Source: Opitutia bacterium
Lineage (GTDB): Bacteria > Verrucomicrobiota > Verrucomicrobiia > Opitutales > Opitutaceae
Reading direction: 5' to 3'
NCBI GenBank assembly: GCA_947475065.1
Contig: CANJLB010000013.1
Location: forward strand, 30,300 to 94,299
Length of the DNA stretch: 64,000 bases
Shown here: piece by piece, positions 61,834-64,000 of the stretch
Position numbering within the stretch: position 1 is the stretch's first letter
Layout: each line of letters starts with the position of its first letter
Position numbers and translations under genes: made by a program
The notes under the pieces: model-generated
What the model was told of the DNA's origin: nothing
The model's database searches: none
Seen by the model: the letters and a program-made list of their open reading frames with translations, nothing else

Positions 61834-63576
61834 ATGCCCGCTCCCGCCGCCGCGCCGCCCCACGCCGTCGTGCTCGCCTTCGACGCGAGCAACCGGCTCG
61901 CCGTGCGACGGCAAGGTGGGGCGGCAATGCTGCCGTTCACCGGCGACGATCTCGCTGAAGCGGTTCGTATACTGGAGACGGTTTTCTCCACGCACAGACC
62001 ACCAGTGGAATATTTTTCGATCACGGCCGGTGGGCGCGATTGGCGGGTGTTTTTTGTGCAGGTCACTGCCGCCGCTGCGGCGACGACTGAACACGGTGTC
62101 GAGTTTTTGCCCATCGAGACCCTTGAGGCCGGGGCCACCGCCGCGCCGTCCGACCCGCTGCTGGCCGCCGTGCTCGCGGGCCTCGGACCGCACCTCATCG
62201 AGGTTCCCTACCTGCACCTTGGCGAAAATGATTTCATCTACAAATTTCGCCCGCCGCAGGAACGCAACGCCGCCATCTATGCGCAGGACGCCGCCGCCAG
62301 CGCACTGTACCACTCGCGCCTCTGCGCCGCCATCAAGGCCCTCGCGCGCCAGCACGAACGCACCGCCGCCGCGCCTGTCACCCTCGATTTCGGCGCGGTC
62401 CACTATGTCGTGCCCAGCCATTTTGGTTTCTGCCTCGGCGTCAAAAACGCCATTGAGCGCGCCTACGAGACCCTCGCCGAAAATCCCGGCTGCCGCGTGT
62501 TCATGCTCTCCGAGCTGATCCACAATCCCTTCGTCAACGAGGATCTCCTGCGCCGCGGCCTCCGCTATCTCCAGACGGACAAGGGCGTGCCTTATTTTGC
62601 CGACGGCACCACGGCCGGTCGCGGCCCGCTGCTCTGGGACACCCTCACGCCCGACGACCTGGTCATCATCCCCGCGTTCGGCGCGACCGACGAAGACAAG
62701 GCCCGGCTCGTGCGCAAAGGCATCGCCGTCTGCCAATACGACGCCACGTGCATGCTCGTCGAAAAAGTTTGGAAAGCCGCGCGCGCCTACGGCCGCGAGG
62801 GCCATACTGTCGTCATCCACGGCAAGCACGAGCACGAGGAAACCAAGGCCACGTTCTCCAACACCCGCCGCCACGCCCACGCCGTCATCGTCCGCAATCT
62901 CGACGAGGCCCGTGCGTTAGGCGAAATCGTCGCCGCGACCGACCCGGCCGCCACGCGCGTGCGCTTTCAGGCCCTCTTTGCCGGCCGCCACACGCCGGGC
63001 TTTGACGTCGCGCGCGACCTCGACCGCGTGGCCGTGGTCAACCAGACCACACTCCTGATGAACGAAACGCTCGCCATCATCGAGCACCTGCGCGGCGTCT
63101 ATCGCGCGAAGTTCGGCGATGACAGCCGCGTGGGCGGCAGCAACCGGCGCGACACGCTGTGCTACGCCACGCAGGTCAATCAGGACGCGCTGAGCCGTGC
63201 GCTCGCCGAGCCGCTCGACGCGGCTTTCGTCATCGGCGGAAAAAATTCTTCCAACACCTACCAGCTCTTCCGCCTCTGCGAACAGAAGCTGGGCCCGAAG
63301 GCGTTCTTCATCCAGAGCGAGACCAACATCCGCTCGCGCGAGACGGTGGACCACTACCTCTACGTCGGCGCCGGCGCCGGCCGCACCGAGCCGAGCCCGC
63401 TCTGGCCCGGGGAGAATGGAAACAGCGGCTTGGTGCCGAAACGCGTGCTGGTAACGGGTGGGGCCTCATGCCCCGACGGGATTATCCAACAAGTCATCTC
63501 CCGGCTCAACTCGCTCCTCCCGCCGTCGCAACTGTACCCGGTCGAGTCCGTTCTCGCCAAACTGGAAAAAGGTTAG
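61834..63576 (+). CDS. ispH: 4-hydroxy-3-methylbut-2-enyl diphosphate reductase with extra N-terminal domain
   Basis: IspH makes IPP and DMAPP in the last step of the MEP isoprenoid pathway with a [4Fe-4S] cluster. The three cluster cysteines are C200 (FGFCLGVKNAIERAYE), C306 (YDATCMLVEKVW) and C546 (TGGASCPDGIIQQV). Histidines and SSNT loop (GGKNSSNTYQLF) are present. The IspH core starts near residue 189. The preceding roughly 190 residues have a Nudix-like pattern (AVVLAFDASNRLAV ... VEFLPIETLEAG) but lack the catalytic Nudix box. The 580-aa total is much longer than usual IspH. ATG 61834 was taken. Confidence 0.92.
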   Translation: MPAPAAAPPHAVVLAFDASNRLAVRRQGGAAMLPFTGDDLAEAVRILETVFSTHRPPVEYFSITAGGRDWRVFFVQVTAAAAATTEHGVEFLPIETLEAGATAAPSDPLLAAVLAGLGPHLIEVPYLHLGENDFIYKFRPPQERNAAIYAQDAAASALYHSRLCAAIKALARQHERTAAAPVTLDFGAVHYVVPSHFGFCLGVKNAIERAYETLAENPGCRVFMLSELIHNPFVNEDLLRRGLRYLQTDKGVPYFADGTTAGRGPLLWDTLTPDDLVIIPAFGATDEDKARLVRKGIAVCQYDATCMLVEKVWKAARAYGREGHTVVIHGKHEHEETKATFSNTRRHAHAVIVRNLDEARALGEIVAATDPAATRVRFQALFAGRHTPGFDVARDLDRVAVVNQTTLLMNETLAIIEHLRGVYRAKFGDDSRVGGSNRRDTLCYATQVNQDALSRALAEPLDAAFVIGGKNSSNTYQLFRLCEQKLGPKAFFIQSETNIRSRETVDHYLYVGAGAGRTEPSPLWPGENGNSGLVPKRVLVTGGASCPDGIIQQVISRLNSLLPPSQLYPVESVLAKLEKG

Positions 63577-63620
63577 GGGAGAGAAATCTCAGCAGGCGCA
63601 AATCAACGGCCCGGTTTGGC

Positions 63621-63941
63621 TCATTCGTTCTGAATTTCACTGATTGACTTTCCTTCAGCCTGAGGTCGAACAAGATAGATGATACCGCTGAAAAATTGCC
63701 ACAAACCGTAAAAACCGGCGACTACGATCAAGGCCATCACTCTGTCAGAACCGTATCTGATTCCGATGACGGAAGAACCAGCACTTGGCGATCTGAGATA
63801 AAAAAAGAGGACCACTCCAGCCCCAACCGCAAGTGAGGCTCCGATCAATACTTTGAGACCTCTGCAAAACTCGGGTGAAACGCGTCCGTGTCCGAGTGCG
63901 TCAGAGTAGGCGATGCGCTCCCGGCCCGCCACCCAACTCAC
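63621..63941 (-). CDS. Small membrane protein, unknown function
   Basis: A 106-aa frame with two hydrophobic segments: KVLIGASLAVGAGVVLFFYL and RVMALIVVAGFYGLWQFF, then SGIIYLVRPQAEGKSISEIQ at the C-terminus. The surrounding DNA has lower GC than neighbours. The first 10 codons overlap, antisense, the frame starting at 63913, so its true N-terminus may differ. Confidence 0.5.
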   Translation of the reverse strand: MSWVAGRERIAYSDALGHGRVSPEFCRGLKVLIGASLAVGAGVVLFFYLRSPSAGSSVIGIRYGSDRVMALIVVAGFYGLWQFFSGIIYLVRPQAEGKSISEIQNE

Positions 63942-64000
63942 ACTGACCGACAGCTTCCAGCCGGCCGCGCCGGCGAACGACTTCCTCGACCGGCTCGACG
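63913..64000 (+). CDS. Start of an unidentified gene (partial)
   Basis: An ATG at 63913 opens MRSRPATQLTLTDSFQPAAP followed by ANDFLDRLD and runs off the window. The pattern TLTDS...FLDRLD is reminiscent of some transposase N-termini, but 29 codons are too few for a call. Confidence 0.3.
   Translation, partial: MRSRPATQLTLTDSFQPAAPANDFLDRLD

Overview
The window reads as a GC-rich chromosome segment from the Verrucomicrobiota, most likely an Opitutaceae-type bacterium. Support: a DUF5069 protein, a member of the small family restricted to Verrucomicrobia and Planctomycetes (Minf_1886-like), the ileS-dksA-lspA gene order, a cluster of plant-polysaccharide hydrolases, lysine/alanine-rich tails, and few Shine-Dalgarno sequences. 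All family assignments come from reading translations and recalled family features; no database search was possible.

Layout. 1-19.2 kb is mostly conserved housekeeping on the minus strand: an M16 peptidase (cut by the left edge), a Fur-like regulator (plus strand), queG-aroK, a zinc membrane protease, a moxR/DUF58/transglutaminase operon, a PilT ATPase, DUF5069, lspA, a DksA-like protein and ileS. 19.4-20.2 kb holds tRNA-Glu and tRNA-Asn flanking a degraded stretch with a receiver-domain fragment and GGGACAG motifs. 20.4-31.9 kb is a plus-strand module of an ECF sigma factor, a 1239-aa chimera (anti-sigma-like N-terminus, membrane segment, autotransporter-type repeats, VWA domain) and a 2353-aa envelope protein with an apparent internal duplication. 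This is the best candidate for an undescribed system.

32-40 kb carries an NAD-dependent epimerase-like gene and four secreted glycoside hydrolases (GH43, GH127, GH62, GH43-like) on the minus strand, consistent with removal of arabinose from arabinoxylan or arabinan. 40-41.4 kb is a repeat-rich gap with a frameshifted gene. 41.4-45.3 kb is a tightly packed pdxJ-acpS-nnr-dprA run. 45.4-49.8 kb contains a HIT protein, a secreted esterase-like hydrolase and a decayed accessory patch (truncated NucS-like nuclease, 5'-truncated gene) ending at tRNA-Ser. 49.9-53.6 kb has transketolase, a conserved hypothetical, a 38-aa histone-like basic protein with a clear terminator, and a thioredoxin-like ferredoxin. 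54-56.3 kb is a coupled pair of secreted proteins. 56.4-63.6 kb has alaS (with an unusual internal insertion), small conserved proteins, an MFS transporter and an ispH with an extra N-terminal domain. The right edge has a small membrane protein and the start of an unidentified gene.

Intergenic DNA contains several recurring repeat families (a 24-bp GC-rich repeat, a GGGCGCAG/CTGCGCCC dyad, and an ACCGAGGCC-containing repeat), and Gly/Arg-rich low-complexity linkers recur in four different secreted or envelope proteins.
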